64,000 nt of DNA from an uncultured Collinsella sp. (GCA_900757505.1 CAAEOE010000048.1:1-64000), one strand, 5' to 3'; positions 8,171-17,803 are shown, counted from the stretch's first letter. Notes: generated by a model not told the origin, from the letters alone. Made by a program: numbers and translations.

Positions 8171-11100
8171 TTACTCCTGACGACGTTTCTTGTCGGTTAG
8201 GAAGACGCCGGCGGCTACAAGCACGACGCCTCCGATGACAAACGTCTCACCGGCGAGCGCAGCATTGTCGCCTGTGGTGGGAAGTGCCGAGTTGGCGGCC
8301 GTCTTGGCGTTGCCGGCAGACGGCTTTCCAGCAACCGGCTTAGCGGCAGCCTGCGTGATCTTGGCCTGCTCGGCCTTTGCTGCCTCTTGCTCTTGGCGGG
8401 CGATCTCGTCCTTCAGGGCTTGCTCGGCGGCTACGCGTTTTGCCTTCGCCTCGTTGTAGGCATTGAGCGCCGCGGTGTAGGCGGGCGTCGCAGCATCAAG
8501 GTCTGCCTGAGCGGCATCAAGTGCGACCTTTGCGTTAAGTTCTACCTGCTTGGCAACGACGCACTTGGCAAAGAGGGCATTGAGCGTATCGTTCGCGTTT
8601 GCGTCAGAGCCAGTAGCAATGCCGTTTTCGACGTTGATGGACTTGAGCTTTCCGAGGGTAGCGACAGCGGCGTCCGATGCGGCCTGAGAATTCTCGACCG
8701 CCTGCTCGGCGTTCGCGATGGCATCATTTGCCGCACCAAGGGCGACTCCGGCCTCAGTCACTGCTGCGTCGGCGTCCTTCTTGGCCGCCTCGGCGGTGGC
8801 AAGATTATCGGCTGCATTGCTCAGGGCGTCGGCATGAGCCTTCTTTGAAGCGAAGTCGTTTTTCGCCGCGGTCAGAACGCTCGCGGCGTGCTCTGTGGTC
8901 GCCGCCTTGGCCTCGGCGTTGTCCTTCGCGGTGCCGAGTGCCCGCTTCTTGGCGGTCTCGTCGATCTTCGCCTTTTTGAGAGCACTCTGGGCAGATGCCT
9001 GAGCGACCATGGTTTTATCAAGCGTTTGGTGAGCCTTATCAGCCTTCTCCTGAGCCGCAGCAACATCGGCAGAATACTTGGCAAGTTCCTTCTTTGCATC
9101 TTGCAGAGCCTGCTGCTTTACGAGAGTCTCTGCCTTGGCGTCATCAACCTTCTTCTGACTCTGAGCGGCTTGCTCTTGCGATGCCTTAAGCTCGGCGCGC
9201 TTCTGGTTGACGACCTGCTCTGCGGTCGCCACGTTACTTTGGGCGGCTTTGACCTGGTCTTCGGCTTCGGTAACTTTTCCGTTTGCCTTGGCGAGATTCT
9301 GCTCTGCTAGGGCAACAGCGGCGGCGGCACTTGCTACGCTGTCGTTCTTGGCGGCAAGGTTGCTGTTCGCGGTATCAACGCCTTCCTGCTTTTGAGCGAC
9401 GAGGGTCTCAGCTACCTTTACGGCATTGGCTTTCGATGCCGCTGTGCTGTGCTTTTGTTCAAGGTCCGTCTTTGCGGCGGCGAGCTTTTCGCTGGCTTTG
9501 GAGAGGCTCAGCTGATACTGATCAAAGAGATTCTCGAGTTCATCGATCGAGTATTCTTTCTCGTACGAACCGTAATTGTTGTCGATCTCCAAGACGAACA
9601 CATACGGCCAAAGGGTTCCGCGCGAGTTGATGCCGTATCCCATGGTTTTGGCGTTAGGTTGTACGATATTCAAATAATGGCCGACGGTGCCAAAACCCAC
9701 GCCTTGGGCTCCGAATTCGGTACCGTGACTCCAGAAAGTCTTCCAAGCATCTTTGGGGGCAACGTTGCCAAGGCCGGCTTTCGCTGCAGCATCGTCAAAT
9801 ATTTTCTTTTCGCCATCAACCCATTGGTGCGCGATGTTTTCTTTCGTGCTGAAGTTCCAAGCGGCATTTTCAAATCCGGCATAGTCTGAGTGCCCCTTCG
9901 TTGCGTCGGAGTAATTGGAATCAGACTGAGCGATTGCCATTTGCTCTGCCGTCACCTTAAGCTCGCTAAGGCCGACGCTTTTGCGATATTCATTAATTTC
10001 GCGCAGCTTGTTAAACGAAAGCTTGGCGTTGTCGAGTGACGTGCCGTCTTTTTTATCGCCAATGGTCGTCGGGTTTTTATCGCTCTGCCTATAGATGATG
10101 TTTGCAGCGTCGTTGGCACCGATGAACTGGTAGAAGCCGATGACGCTCTGCGCCTCCGCCGTCGTTGCCTTATCGGTTGCCGCCTTGCACGTATCGTATG
10201 CTTTCTGTGCATCGATAACGGCTTGATCGGCGGCCGCCTGGTTTGCCTTGGCAGTTTTGAGCGCCTTGTCTGCCTGCTCCTTCTCGGCTTTTGCCTGATT
10301 GACTTGTTTCTGAGCGGCCTTTGCTTTCTCCAGTTCGGTAGCATGTGCCTGCTTTGCCGAGGTCAACTCCGATTGCGCCGCATCGGCTTTCGTCTGGGCT
10401 GCCGTTACATCATTTTCGGCTGCTGCGACTGTCTGCTTCTTGGCTTCGAGCTCGCTTTCGGCACCGGTGAGGGCGTCCTGCTTGGATGCAACGTCGCTAT
10501 TTGCCTGAGAAAGGCCTGCTTCGGCAGCCGCCTGCTGCTGCTTCGCCTGGTCGAGTGCGCTTTGGGCAGCATCGACCTTTGCCTGGGCGGCGTCATACTC
10601 CGGGCCCTCGGCGCCTGCCTTTGCGGCCGCCAAATCGGCTTGTGCGCTGTCGTACGCTGTCTGTGCCGCAACTACCTTACCATCCGCGGCGGTCTTTTCC
10701 TGCTGAGCGGAAGCCAGCGTGCCTGCCGCCTCGTCGTAAGCGCTCTGCGCGGCGCTCTGAGCCTGCTGGGCATCGGCGAGCGCGGAATCGGCAGCGGCCT
10801 TCGCAGCCTTTGCTTGGTCCAGAGCGGCCTGCGCATCTGCGGCAGCCTGCTCGGCGACCTTGATTTCCTCCGGCGTTGCGTTGGCGGCTGCCTTCTGGGC
10901 TGCCTCGAACTTGGCCTGCGCATCAGCTGCCGCCTGCTTTGCGGCATCAAGGACCTTCGACTTGTCCTCGGCGTCGGTCTTGGCTGCATCGAGCTTTCCT
11001 TGGGCATCCTTCAGCGTGGCACTGGCGCTGTCGGCCGCCTTGACGCTTTCATCGAGCTGGCGAGCATATTCGGTGCGCGCGGCGGCCTCTGCCTGCGAAT

Positions 11101-11506
11101 TATCGGAGACGGAGGCGTAATAGGTGCTTTGTGCGTTGTCGCGGGCCGCCTGCTTTTCGGTATAGGGGGCAGCCACCGTGTCGTAGTCGGATTTGGCGTC
11201 TGCCTCGGCAGCCTTTGCGGCATCGATCGCAGCCTGCAGGTCGGCAATCTTCTGGGCGTTTGCCTTTACTGCGGAGCCTGCCGCCTCGCCGGCGTGGACA
11301 GCAAGCGGCGACATGATCGCGTCCTGTGCCGTGGTATCACTCGCATCGTTGGCAAATGCCGAGAACGGTGCGAGCAGCGTCGAGCCAGTCATAGCGATGG
11401 TGGTTGCCGCGGTGACGGCGAGTCGTGTTGCCTTGTGGCCCGAGAATGTGGGGCGAGGCTCGGCGCCGCCTGAGACTTCCAGGTGTTTAGGTGCGTACTT
11501 TGCCAT
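8171..11506 (-). CDS. LPXTG cell-wall-anchored coiled-coil protein with CAP domain
   Basis: 1111 aa from the ATG at 11506, which follows GGGAGAAGAA; the upstream ATG would translate the ribosome binding site itself. The N-terminus carries a signal peptide after a long basic leader (ATRLAVTAATTIAMTGSTLL). Long Ala/Lys/Asp/Glu/Gln heptad-type coiled coils (about residues 75-470 and 650-1030) flank a central CAP/SCP domain (about 490-650) with the family signature GHYLNIV near 609. At the C-terminus are LPTTGD (near 1074), a hydrophobic segment and the basic tail KKRRQE, so sortase should attach it to peptidoglycan. It resembles streptococcal-type surface adhesins with a CAP module. The role (adhesion, cell-wall or host interaction) is inferred. 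Confidence 0.92.
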   Translation of the reverse strand: MAKYAPKHLEVSGGAEPRPTFSGHKATRLAVTAATTIAMTGSTLLAPFSAFANDASDTTAQDAIMSPLAVHAGEAAGSAVKANAQKIADLQAAIDAAKAAEADAKSDYDTVAAPYTEKQAARDNAQSTYYASVSDNSQAEAAARTEYARQLDESVKAADSASATLKDAQGKLDAAKTDAEDKSKVLDAAKQAAADAQAKFEAAQKAAANATPEEIKVAEQAAADAQAALDQAKAAKAAADSALADAQQAQSAAQSAYDEAAGTLASAQQEKTAADGKVVAAQTAYDSAQADLAAAKAGAEGPEYDAAQAKVDAAQSALDQAKQQQAAAEAGLSQANSDVASKQDALTGAESELEAKKQTVAAAENDVTAAQTKADAAQSELTSAKQAHATELEKAKAAQKQVNQAKAEKEQADKALKTAKANQAAADQAVIDAQKAYDTCKAATDKATTAEAQSVIGFYQFIGANDAANIIYRQSDKNPTTIGDKKDGTSLDNAKLSFNKLREINEYRKSVGLSELKVTAEQMAIAQSDSNYSDATKGHSDYAGFENAAWNFSTKENIAHQWVDGEKKIFDDAAAKAGLGNVAPKDAWKTFWSHGTEFGAQGVGFGTVGHYLNIVQPNAKTMGYGINSRGTLWPYVFVLEIDNNYGSYEKEYSIDELENLFDQYQLSLSKASEKLAAAKTDLEQKHSTAASKANAVKVAETLVAQKQEGVDTANSNLAAKNDSVASAAAAVALAEQNLAKANGKVTEAEDQVKAAQSNVATAEQVVNQKRAELKASQEQAAQSQKKVDDAKAETLVKQQALQDAKKELAKYSADVAAAQEKADKAHQTLDKTMVAQASAQSALKKAKIDETAKKRALGTAKDNAEAKAATTEHAASVLTAAKNDFASKKAHADALSNAADNLATAEAAKKDADAAVTEAGVALGAANDAIANAEQAVENSQAASDAAVATLGKLKSINVENGIATGSDANANDTLNALFAKCVVAKQVELNAKVALDAAQADLDAATPAYTAALNAYNEAKAKRVAAEQALKDEIARQEQEAAKAEQAKITQAAAKPVAGKPSAGNAKTAANSALPTTGDNAALAGETFVIGGVVLVAAGVFLTDKKRRQE

Positions 11507-11647
11507 TTCTTCTCCCAATCGTTGAAGGGGTACCTATGACAATTCGTACGTTACGACCGCCGAAAGGGTTCCTGTTGCGCAAAATTGGCAAGGAAATATC
11601 GACACACTTAAGCCACATTTATGAGGTGAAGTTCTCGGCAAGCTAAT

Positions 11648-11704
11648 GTTTCGTTCTGTAACATCTAGCAGCAAATATGACCTCTAACCGTTACAGATCG
11701 AGAC
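11648..11704. repeat. Family A inverted repeat, single unit
   Basis: Left arm GTTTCGTTCTGTAAC, 27-nt middle, right arm GTTACAGATCGAGAC. It lies between the start of the LPXTG gene and the stop of the kinase gene on the minus strand. The left arm differs from consensus at three positions while the right arm is perfect. Confidence 0.9.
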
Positions 11705-11746
11705 AATTGCCGGGGAGGGGTCCCGTCACGGCAAGACGCCCGCCGC

Positions 11747-13831
11747 CTAGATACAAAACCCGGGGATCACACAGGTTAGCTTGTTTGGCTTTTCCGCAGG
11801 CGTTGCGTACGTAAAGACGTCGCCGTCGTGCCCCACGCGGTTCATATAGAGCGTGCCTTCGCTCTCCGATGTGTCGGGGCTCACCGTGCGCTCCCACCAA
11901 CAGGTGTCCTTGCCCTTCCACTGGCGGACCATCGTCTCGTTCGTGGAATACGGACTCACCTTGAGCTCGCGGAAGAGCTGATACTCCTTGCCCTCGCCGT
12001 TGTAGATGTCTGCCAGGTAGTGATAGCCCTCGGTAAACGAATCGGGCGGTTGCGTACCGCACAGCTCGACCATGGCGGGCAGCCAAAGGGTTGCGGGCAA
12101 CTCGCTCAGGCACGATGCGCTGTTGGCGGCGCCCACATTGTTCGAGACCTTCTTGACCCCTTTAATGAGTGCGCGCAACTCGTTGGGTAGCAGCTTAAGG
12201 CCGTCGCCGTTGAGCCATTCCCGCAGCTCGCAATCTGCCCAGCCGGCGCTCGGCGGTTCAGCCGCAGCGTTGCGCTCGGCAATACCCGCATCGAACATAA
12301 ACGTCAGTCCGGCCTTGCCCGTCCCGTCCAGAAGCTCATCGTGGCGGATGCCCACAAGCTGCGCGCCAACCTGCAGCCCGTTGGTGAGCGCGACACGCTT
12401 GGTACACGGATAGGGGATATGCCCATCGGCATCGAGCAGGTGATAGCGCTTGGCAATCTCGCGTGCCTCGCTACGGGTCTCGGCGGCCTTAATCTTGAGC
12501 GAAATCTCCTGCAGCTGATCCCAGGTGTAGTCGTCAAGCGAACCGCGGATGCCGTCCAGGTAGTCGGGGATGCCAAAGCCATGGGTCGCCGCCCCAACGA
12601 CGCTGAGCCCCGCAACGGCTGCAACGACGCCACCGATAATAAACCGGCGGCGGGTCATGGCATCGTGTCGGGCCTGCTCCAGAATCTCTCGCGCGCGCTC
12701 GCCGGCGACGTCGACCTTAAGGTGCGTACCGGAGTCGATGTCGATTGCGGCGTCACTGCCCGCGCCCTCGCGGCCCTCGGATTCGGCATCGGTGAGGTAT
12801 GCCGAGAGCACCTCGAGCATCTGCTGCTCGGTGGGACGATCGCACTGCTCGACTGAGAGACCCTTCATGATGATTTGGACGAGCGCCTCATCGCCCTCGC
12901 AGCGCGGCTCGAACGGTGCCGGCTTGGTCTTGGTCTTTACGAGATAGAACGAGCCGGTTGCAGCGGCGTCCGTCGACTCAAAGTCAAACGGTTTGCGACC
13001 GCTGTAGAGCTGGTACAGAATGCTCGAAAGCGCATAGACGTCGATTGCCGGCGAACGGCGAAGGGCCGCGATGCCTTCGATATCCTGCGTGAGCATCTCG
13101 GGCGCGGCGTATGCGGGCGTGGCAAAGCGCCAGATGTCGGCGCGTCGGGTGATCGTGTCGTCGCCGAGAGCCATGGTCGCGGAGCCCATGTCGATGAGGC
13201 AGGGGTCAAAGGAGCAATCGGCAATCTGCTGCTCGAGCGTTCGGCTGGTGGTACGGAACATAATATTGGCAGGCGACAGGTCGCGATGGACGACCGGATT
13301 CACGAGGCCTTGGGTCATCAAGAGTGCGCGAAGCACGGCGTTTCCGACGGCGGCGACCATCTGGGTGGTCAGCCCGCCCGAGGCATCGTGCGGAAGCAAG
13401 GGCAGCGCCTGCTTGAGCGAGGTTCCCTCGACCCACTCCATGAGGATGAGCGGGTCATCCTCGCGCGATCCGTAGCCATAGACGCGCGGAAATCCGCGCA
13501 GGTGCGAGACGGTACACAGATGACGGTACTCCTCGAACAGCGCGGCGGTGTTGGCCAGGTGCGCTGCCGATTGCTCGGCGGAGCGGTCGGGGGCTTGGCC
13601 GGAAAGGATGGCGTTGTCCTTGAGTAGCTTGACGGCAAAGACCTCGCCGCTCGTGTTGGTCGCGCGCAGCACGTGTCCGATGTTGCCGTTGTTGCGGTGG
13701 GCCGTCTGGAGAATTAGCGTCATAAACCGACGCTTGGCGTCGTCCTCGGCGCTGGGGTCGACCGCCACGGCGGTATCGAACGTATCGAGACGGATGAGTT
13801 TGTCGCCATAGGCGCTATCGGTAGTATCCAT
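11747..13831 (-). CDS. Transmembrane Ser/Thr protein kinase with DUF6273-like extracellular domain
   Basis: 694 aa from the ATG at 13831 (AAAGGAAC upstream). The N-terminal kinase domain shows AVK lysine near 66, the catalytic loop HRDLSPANIMF near 181, LIDMGSAT near 212 (DMG in place of DFG), AAPEML and DVYALSSILYQLYSG. Residues 394-418 form one membrane segment preceded by RRR. The extracellular C-terminal part contains GWADCELREWLNG and downstream features like DUF6273, a domain of unknown function in secreted and membrane proteins of gut bacteria. It is predicted to phosphorylate cytoplasmic Ser/Thr residues, with the outside domain as sensor. The FHA protein just upstream on the same strand is a likely partner. 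The glycine-rich loop is weak, so activity needs testing. Confidence 0.88.
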   Translation of the reverse strand: MDTTDSAYGDKLIRLDTFDTAVAVDPSAEDDAKRRFMTLILQTAHRNNGNIGHVLRATNTSGEVFAVKLLKDNAILSGQAPDRSAEQSAAHLANTAALFEEYRHLCTVSHLRGFPRVYGYGSREDDPLILMEWVEGTSLKQALPLLPHDASGGLTTQMVAAVGNAVLRALLMTQGLVNPVVHRDLSPANIMFRTTSRTLEQQIADCSFDPCLIDMGSATMALGDDTITRRADIWRFATPAYAAPEMLTQDIEGIAALRRSPAIDVYALSSILYQLYSGRKPFDFESTDAAATGSFYLVKTKTKPAPFEPRCEGDEALVQIIMKGLSVEQCDRPTEQQMLEVLSAYLTDAESEGREGAGSDAAIDIDSGTHLKVDVAGERAREILEQARHDAMTRRRFIIGGVVAAVAGLSVVGAATHGFGIPDYLDGIRGSLDDYTWDQLQEISLKIKAAETRSEAREIAKRYHLLDADGHIPYPCTKRVALTNGLQVGAQLVGIRHDELLDGTGKAGLTFMFDAGIAERNAAAEPPSAGWADCELREWLNGDGLKLLPNELRALIKGVKKVSNNVGAANSASCLSELPATLWLPAMVELCGTQPPDSFTEGYHYLADIYNGEGKEYQLFRELKVSPYSTNETMVRQWKGKDTCWWERTVSPDTSESEGTLYMNRVGHDGDVFTYATPAEKPNKLTCVIPGFCI

Positions 13832-14002
13832 GGCGTTCCTTTGTCTGGCATGGGTTGCCGCACGTATACGTGAGCAGTGCGGATATCGGTAAAACACCAT
13901 GATAGCCGCACTGCCCACGTATACCGCTGAGCATTGTCGTTTACGACGCAGAAGGTAGAAGACGAAAGACGGACGGCGACCGTCTTTCGATCGCCGTCCG
14001 CT

Positions 14003-14965
14003 CTAGTCCACAATGACAAGGAATGTCGTGTAGAGACCCAGATGGAGCCTGTCGCTGTTTTTGATTTCCACTGGGGGATAGATCTTGCCGGGCTCGCGTT
14101 GGTCGCGCGGCGGCTCAATCACAATATCGCCGTCGCCTGCACCCGATTCGAGTACCGTGCCGTTGGTCGATCCAAGGCCCTGGGCGTACCAGTGCTCACC
14201 CTCAAGCCAAATGCGAAGATGCTCGCGCGATGCGTCGGCGCCCACATCGGTGATGCTGGGCGAGGTTTTGGGCAAAGAACCAATCACGGTGCCGCGCGGA
14301 TCGCGTGTGAGGGGATGGATTTGCATGTCGGCGCAGTTGTCGGCATGGGTTCTGAGCAGACCGAGGTTGGGGGCGACGGTGCGCGGCTGCTCCAGGCTGC
14401 TCATAAAGCCACGTCCGACGGTAGTTTCGGTGGTGCCAAAGTGCTCGCCCGTCTTGCTGTCGCAAAAGCGCTCGACGGTGGCTACGCCCTGAACGGGATC
14501 GGCGAGCGCCCCCGTTGCCACAAAGAGCATAAGGTAAAGCGTGCTTTTCTCGCGCACGGCATTGCCGTCAAAGTTGTCGATGCGATTGAGGGCATTTGCA
14601 TATAGGCGGCTGTCCAGCTTGTAGCTGGCGAGAGCCGACATCATTTCGTTGGCGGCCGGACCGCGATAGTGCTCGGCGATTGCCCGATAGGCGGACTCGC
14701 CGCCGCCGAGCTTGCTGCAGATTGCCGAGGAAAGGTTGAGCGTGGTGACGGTAAAGTCGCTGTAGATGGAGGGCGCGCACTGGTCAGGCTTGCGATGGAC
14801 GATGTAACGGGTGAGATACGAGCGGTTGGAAGAGCATTTCTCGAGCAGGGTACTGCCGAGATAAGAGTTTCCATTGATGAGCATTCGGGCGATCTCGAGA
14901 TGTTTAAGACCGCCGAACGAGCGAATATCGTTATAGAGGACCGAGCAAGGCGTCTCTGCTGCCAC
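14003..14965 (-). CDS. FHA-domain protein
   Basis: 320 aa from a GTG at 14965, chosen because AAAGGAGG lies 5 nt before it; the upstream ATG at 14995 would read through that site. The N-terminal two thirds is a helical region I do not recognise. The C-terminal part (about residues 225-320) is an FHA phosphothreonine-binding domain: IGSLP, SREHLRIWLEGEHWYAQ, GSTNGT. Thus the conserved Arg/Ser/His and Asn of the phosphopeptide site are present. It precedes the transmembrane kinase gene on the minus strand and probably reads phosphorylation made by it. Confidence 0.88.
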   Translation of the reverse strand: MAAETPCSVLYNDIRSFGGLKHLEIARMLINGNSYLGSTLLEKCSSNRSYLTRYIVHRKPDQCAPSIYSDFTVTTLNLSSAICSKLGGGESAYRAIAEHYRGPAANEMMSALASYKLDSRLYANALNRIDNFDGNAVREKSTLYLMLFVATGALADPVQGVATVERFCDSKTGEHFGTTETTVGRGFMSSLEQPRTVAPNLGLLRTHADNCADMQIHPLTRDPRGTVIGSLPKTSPSITDVGADASREHLRIWLEGEHWYAQGLGSTNGTVLESGAGDGDIVIEPPRDQREPGKIYPPVEIKNSDRLHLGLYTTFLVIVD

Positions 14966-14995
14966 GGATACCTCCTTTGATTGCTTTCTAGCCAA

Positions 14996-15553
14996 TATGG
15001 CGATAGGAATTAATGGCCCCCGGTGGGCGACGTATTAAATGGCTGCGCAATATATAGCGTAACCAAAGCAACATTATAGGCCACATGTTCGAAATTGCAG
15101 GAAGACTGAGAGATTTGGTTTGGACTGGACGGAAATCCCCCTCTGTCTTGATCTATAACAATTAGGGCCGATTTTACTCGGTAACTGTTACAGATTGAGA
15201 CGTTTGTGAACCGTGTCGACCGTTTGTCTCGATCTGTAACACGTAGAGGAAGATTTGCCCTGTAGATGTTACAGATTGAGACAATCAGCCGGGCCCACCT
15301 CGTCCACCCCGTCATCTGTGGTTTACGTGGGGGCATACGGAGTACGGGTATACTAACCCGCGGCGAATCTGCTCCATCGCTTAGAGCTGCTGCGTCTGGA
15401 CGGCGCGTGATAGGGCTGCCAAAGCGATCGCCAGCGTGCTGAGCAACGTCCTCTCTGTGCGCACCTGTTTTTGTATGTATTAGCGCACTACCAAGCACGC
15501 CCGCGCGGTCGCATGCCGTGCCCATTGCGCGTGCAGATAAGGAACAACAACAT
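14996..15553. other. 558-bp divergent intergenic region
   Basis: It separates the minus-strand FHA gene from the plus-strand helicase gene. It contains a family A pair (15145-15282), then a -10-like TATACT at 15349-15354. If that hexamer is the promoter, the helicase mRNA has an untranslated leader of about 190 nt, a feature often seen in DEAD-box helicases induced by cold. No gene was seen. Confidence 0.5.
15145..15282. repeat. Family A inverted-repeat pair
   Basis: Units at 15145-15201 and 15226-15282 with a 24-nt linker. Left arms GTCTTGATCTATAAC and GTCTCGATCTGTAAC; both right arms are GTTACAGATTGAGAC. In unit 1 the middle contains GGGCCGA and TCGG, which can extend the stem. This is the last family A array in the window. 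Confidence 0.93.
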
Positions 15554-17803
15554 ATGCGTAATTCTGTATCTGACGTCACGGACGCCGAGATTCTGGACGA
15601 GACCCGCGAGGCCATGACCCAGGCTGCCTTCGATGCCGCCGACGAGGCCAATGCTGCCCAGGCCGTCGAGTCCGCTACCGAGAGCCTGCCCGCCTTTGAC
15701 GAGCTGGGACTTTCCGACGAGATGCTTCGTGCTATTGAGAACCTGGGCTACACGGCGCCGACGCCCGTGCAGGCCGGCTCGATTCCCGTGGTGCTCGAGG
15801 GCCGCGACTTGCTTGCCGCCGCTCAGACCGGCACCGGCAAGACGGCCGCCTTTTTGCTGCCGACCATGAACAACCTGGAGCACATCGCTCCGCCCAAGCC
15901 CGTGCGCGAGCGTGGCGGTCGCAACCGCCGTCGCGGCGCCAAGAAGCCCGAGGGCAACGGTCGCGGTCCCTTGATGCTCGTCATCACCCCCACGCGCGAG
16001 CTTGCCCAGCAGATCGACGAGGTCGCGAGCAAGATTGCCGACGTCACCGGCCATGTCGCCGTGACCGTCGTGGGCGGCGTGAGCTACAAGCCGCAGACCG
16101 CGGCGCTCAAGTACGGCTGCGACATCCTGGTCGCCACGCCGGGCCGTCTGGTTGACCTGATCGAGCAGGGCGCCTGCCACCTGGACGAGGTCAAGGTGCT
16201 GGTGCTGGATGAGGCCGACCGCATGCTCGACATGGGCTTTTTGCCCGCCGTCCGCCGCATTGTGCGCGAGACGCCGGCCGAGCGTCAGACGCTGCTGTTC
16301 TCGGCCACGCTCGACGAGGAGGCCGTGGGCGAGATCGCCGACCTGGTGAGCGACCCGGCACGCGTGGAGATCGCGCCCGCCACGTCGACCGCCGACACCG
16401 TCGACCAGTTTGTATTCCCGGTGTCCATCGAGGCCAAGAACAATCTGCTGCCCGAGTTCCTCAAGAAGGAGGGCCCGGAGCGCACTATCGTCTTTATGCG
16501 CACCAAGCACCGCGCCGACAGCTGCTGCCGTCGTCTGGAGCGTAAGGGCATCAAGGCCGCCGCGATTCACGGCAACCGCAGCCAGGCCCAGCGCGAGCGC
16601 GCGCTTTCGGCCTTCCGCGACGGCACCGTCGACGTACTGGTGGCGACCGACGTGCTCGCCCGCGGTATCGACATCAGCGACGTGCGCTACGTCGTGAACT
16701 TTGACGTGCCGGCCGAGCCGACCGACTACATCCACCGTATTGGCCGTACGGGTCGTGCCGGCGAGCTGGGCTGGGCCATCACGTTTGTGACCGAGCAGGA
16801 TGTCGATGAGTTCTACGAGATCGAGAAGCTCATGGACAAGACGGCCGACATCTACGAGGCCGGCGACTTGCATGTAGGTCCCAACCCGCCCGCGGTTGAC
16901 CCCGAGCGCGACCCTGCGGCCTTTACGGTGAAGAAGAAGACCAAGCGCGGCAAGTCCAAGAGCAAGAAGAAACTTGAGCAGGCACGTCGCGACGGCAAGC
17001 GCAACGGCGACGATTACGGCGATGTGGCCGGTCGTTCCAACCGCGGTCGCGACGAGCGCCGCAGCGACGGCGAGCGTCCGAGTCGTCCCAAGCGTGGCGG
17101 TAAGACCCGCGTGCGCGAGGGCGTTCAGGCTCGCGTGGACGAGGCCGTGGGGAGCGTGGCTCGCGAGGTGGCTGCCGAGGAGCGCGGCGGTGCTGACGCC
17201 GTCAAGCAGGCCCCGCGTGGCAACCGTGCCGAGCGCCGCGCCAAGCAGTTCCAGGGCGAGGCGCATCGTCGTCGCCGCGAGGACGAGGACCGCGGCGGTC
17301 GTCGCCGTGTTGAGCGCGAGGACGAGGGCCGCGGTTCGCGCGGTGGCAAGCGCGGTTCGGGCGACCGCCGTCGTTCCGGTCGTGATGACGAGCGCGGTGG
17401 CCGTGATGAGCGTCGCGGCGGCGAGAGCCGCGGTGAGCGAGGTGCCCGTGGCGGCGAGTCCCGTGGCGGCAAGCGCTTTGAAGAGCGCGGTGGCCGCGGC
17501 GGCGAGCGTCGCGAGGGTGCTCGCAGCAATGGCGGCCGCGGCGGCGCTGGTCGTTCTAACGAGTCGCGCGATCGTCGTGACCCGCGTGCTAGCCGCGATC
17601 GTCGCGATGACTGGCGCAACTACGACGATACCCGCGAGGAGCGTCGTGGCGGCTATCGCGGCGGGCGTGGCGGCAACCAGGCCGGCTCCCGTGGAGGTCG
17701 TGCCGGCGGTCGCGATAACCGTGGCAGCTATGGTAACAATCGTGGCGGCAAGCGCGGCGGCAGCTCCCGTCGTCCCGGCGACGGCGGCGGCAAGCGCAAG
17801 TAA
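15554..17803 (+). CDS. DEAD-box RNA helicase with Arg/Gly-rich tail
   Basis: 749 aa. The ATG at 15554 follows AAGGA. Helicase motifs are in order: Q motif YTAPTPVQAGSIP (near 66), AQTGTGKTAAF (near 92), PTRELAQQ, DEAD within VLDEADRMLDMGF (near 218), SAT (near 250), and HRIGRTGRAGE (near 394). From about residue 460 to the end the protein is a basic tail dense in RGG, RGGR and DRR repeats, expected to be disordered and to bind RNA. Function is probably RNA unwinding in ribosome assembly or mRNA decay, like CsdA/DeaD/RhlE. The tail's unusually repetitive codons (CGC GGC GGC) make long spurious frames on the opposite strand. It ends at a strong terminator. Confidence 0.94.
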   Translation: MRNSVSDVTDAEILDETREAMTQAAFDAADEANAAQAVESATESLPAFDELGLSDEMLRAIENLGYTAPTPVQAGSIPVVLEGRDLLAAAQTGTGKTAAFLLPTMNNLEHIAPPKPVRERGGRNRRRGAKKPEGNGRGPLMLVITPTRELAQQIDEVASKIADVTGHVAVTVVGGVSYKPQTAALKYGCDILVATPGRLVDLIEQGACHLDEVKVLVLDEADRMLDMGFLPAVRRIVRETPAERQTLLFSATLDEEAVGEIADLVSDPARVEIAPATSTADTVDQFVFPVSIEAKNNLLPEFLKKEGPERTIVFMRTKHRADSCCRRLERKGIKAAAIHGNRSQAQRERALSAFRDGTVDVLVATDVLARGIDISDVRYVVNFDVPAEPTDYIHRIGRTGRAGELGWAITFVTEQDVDEFYEIEKLMDKTADIYEAGDLHVGPNPPAVDPERDPAAFTVKKKTKRGKSKSKKKLEQARRDGKRNGDDYGDVAGRSNRGRDERRSDGERPSRPKRGGKTRVREGVQARVDEAVGSVAREVAAEERGGADAVKQAPRGNRAERRAKQFQGEAHRRRREDEDRGGRRRVEREDEGRGSRGGKRGSGDRRRSGRDDERGGRDERRGGESRGERGARGGESRGGKRFEERGGRGGERREGARSNGGRGGAGRSNESRDRRDPRASRDRRDDWRNYDDTREERRGGYRGGRGGNQAGSRGGRAGGRDNRGSYGNNRGGKRGGSSRRPGDGGGKRK

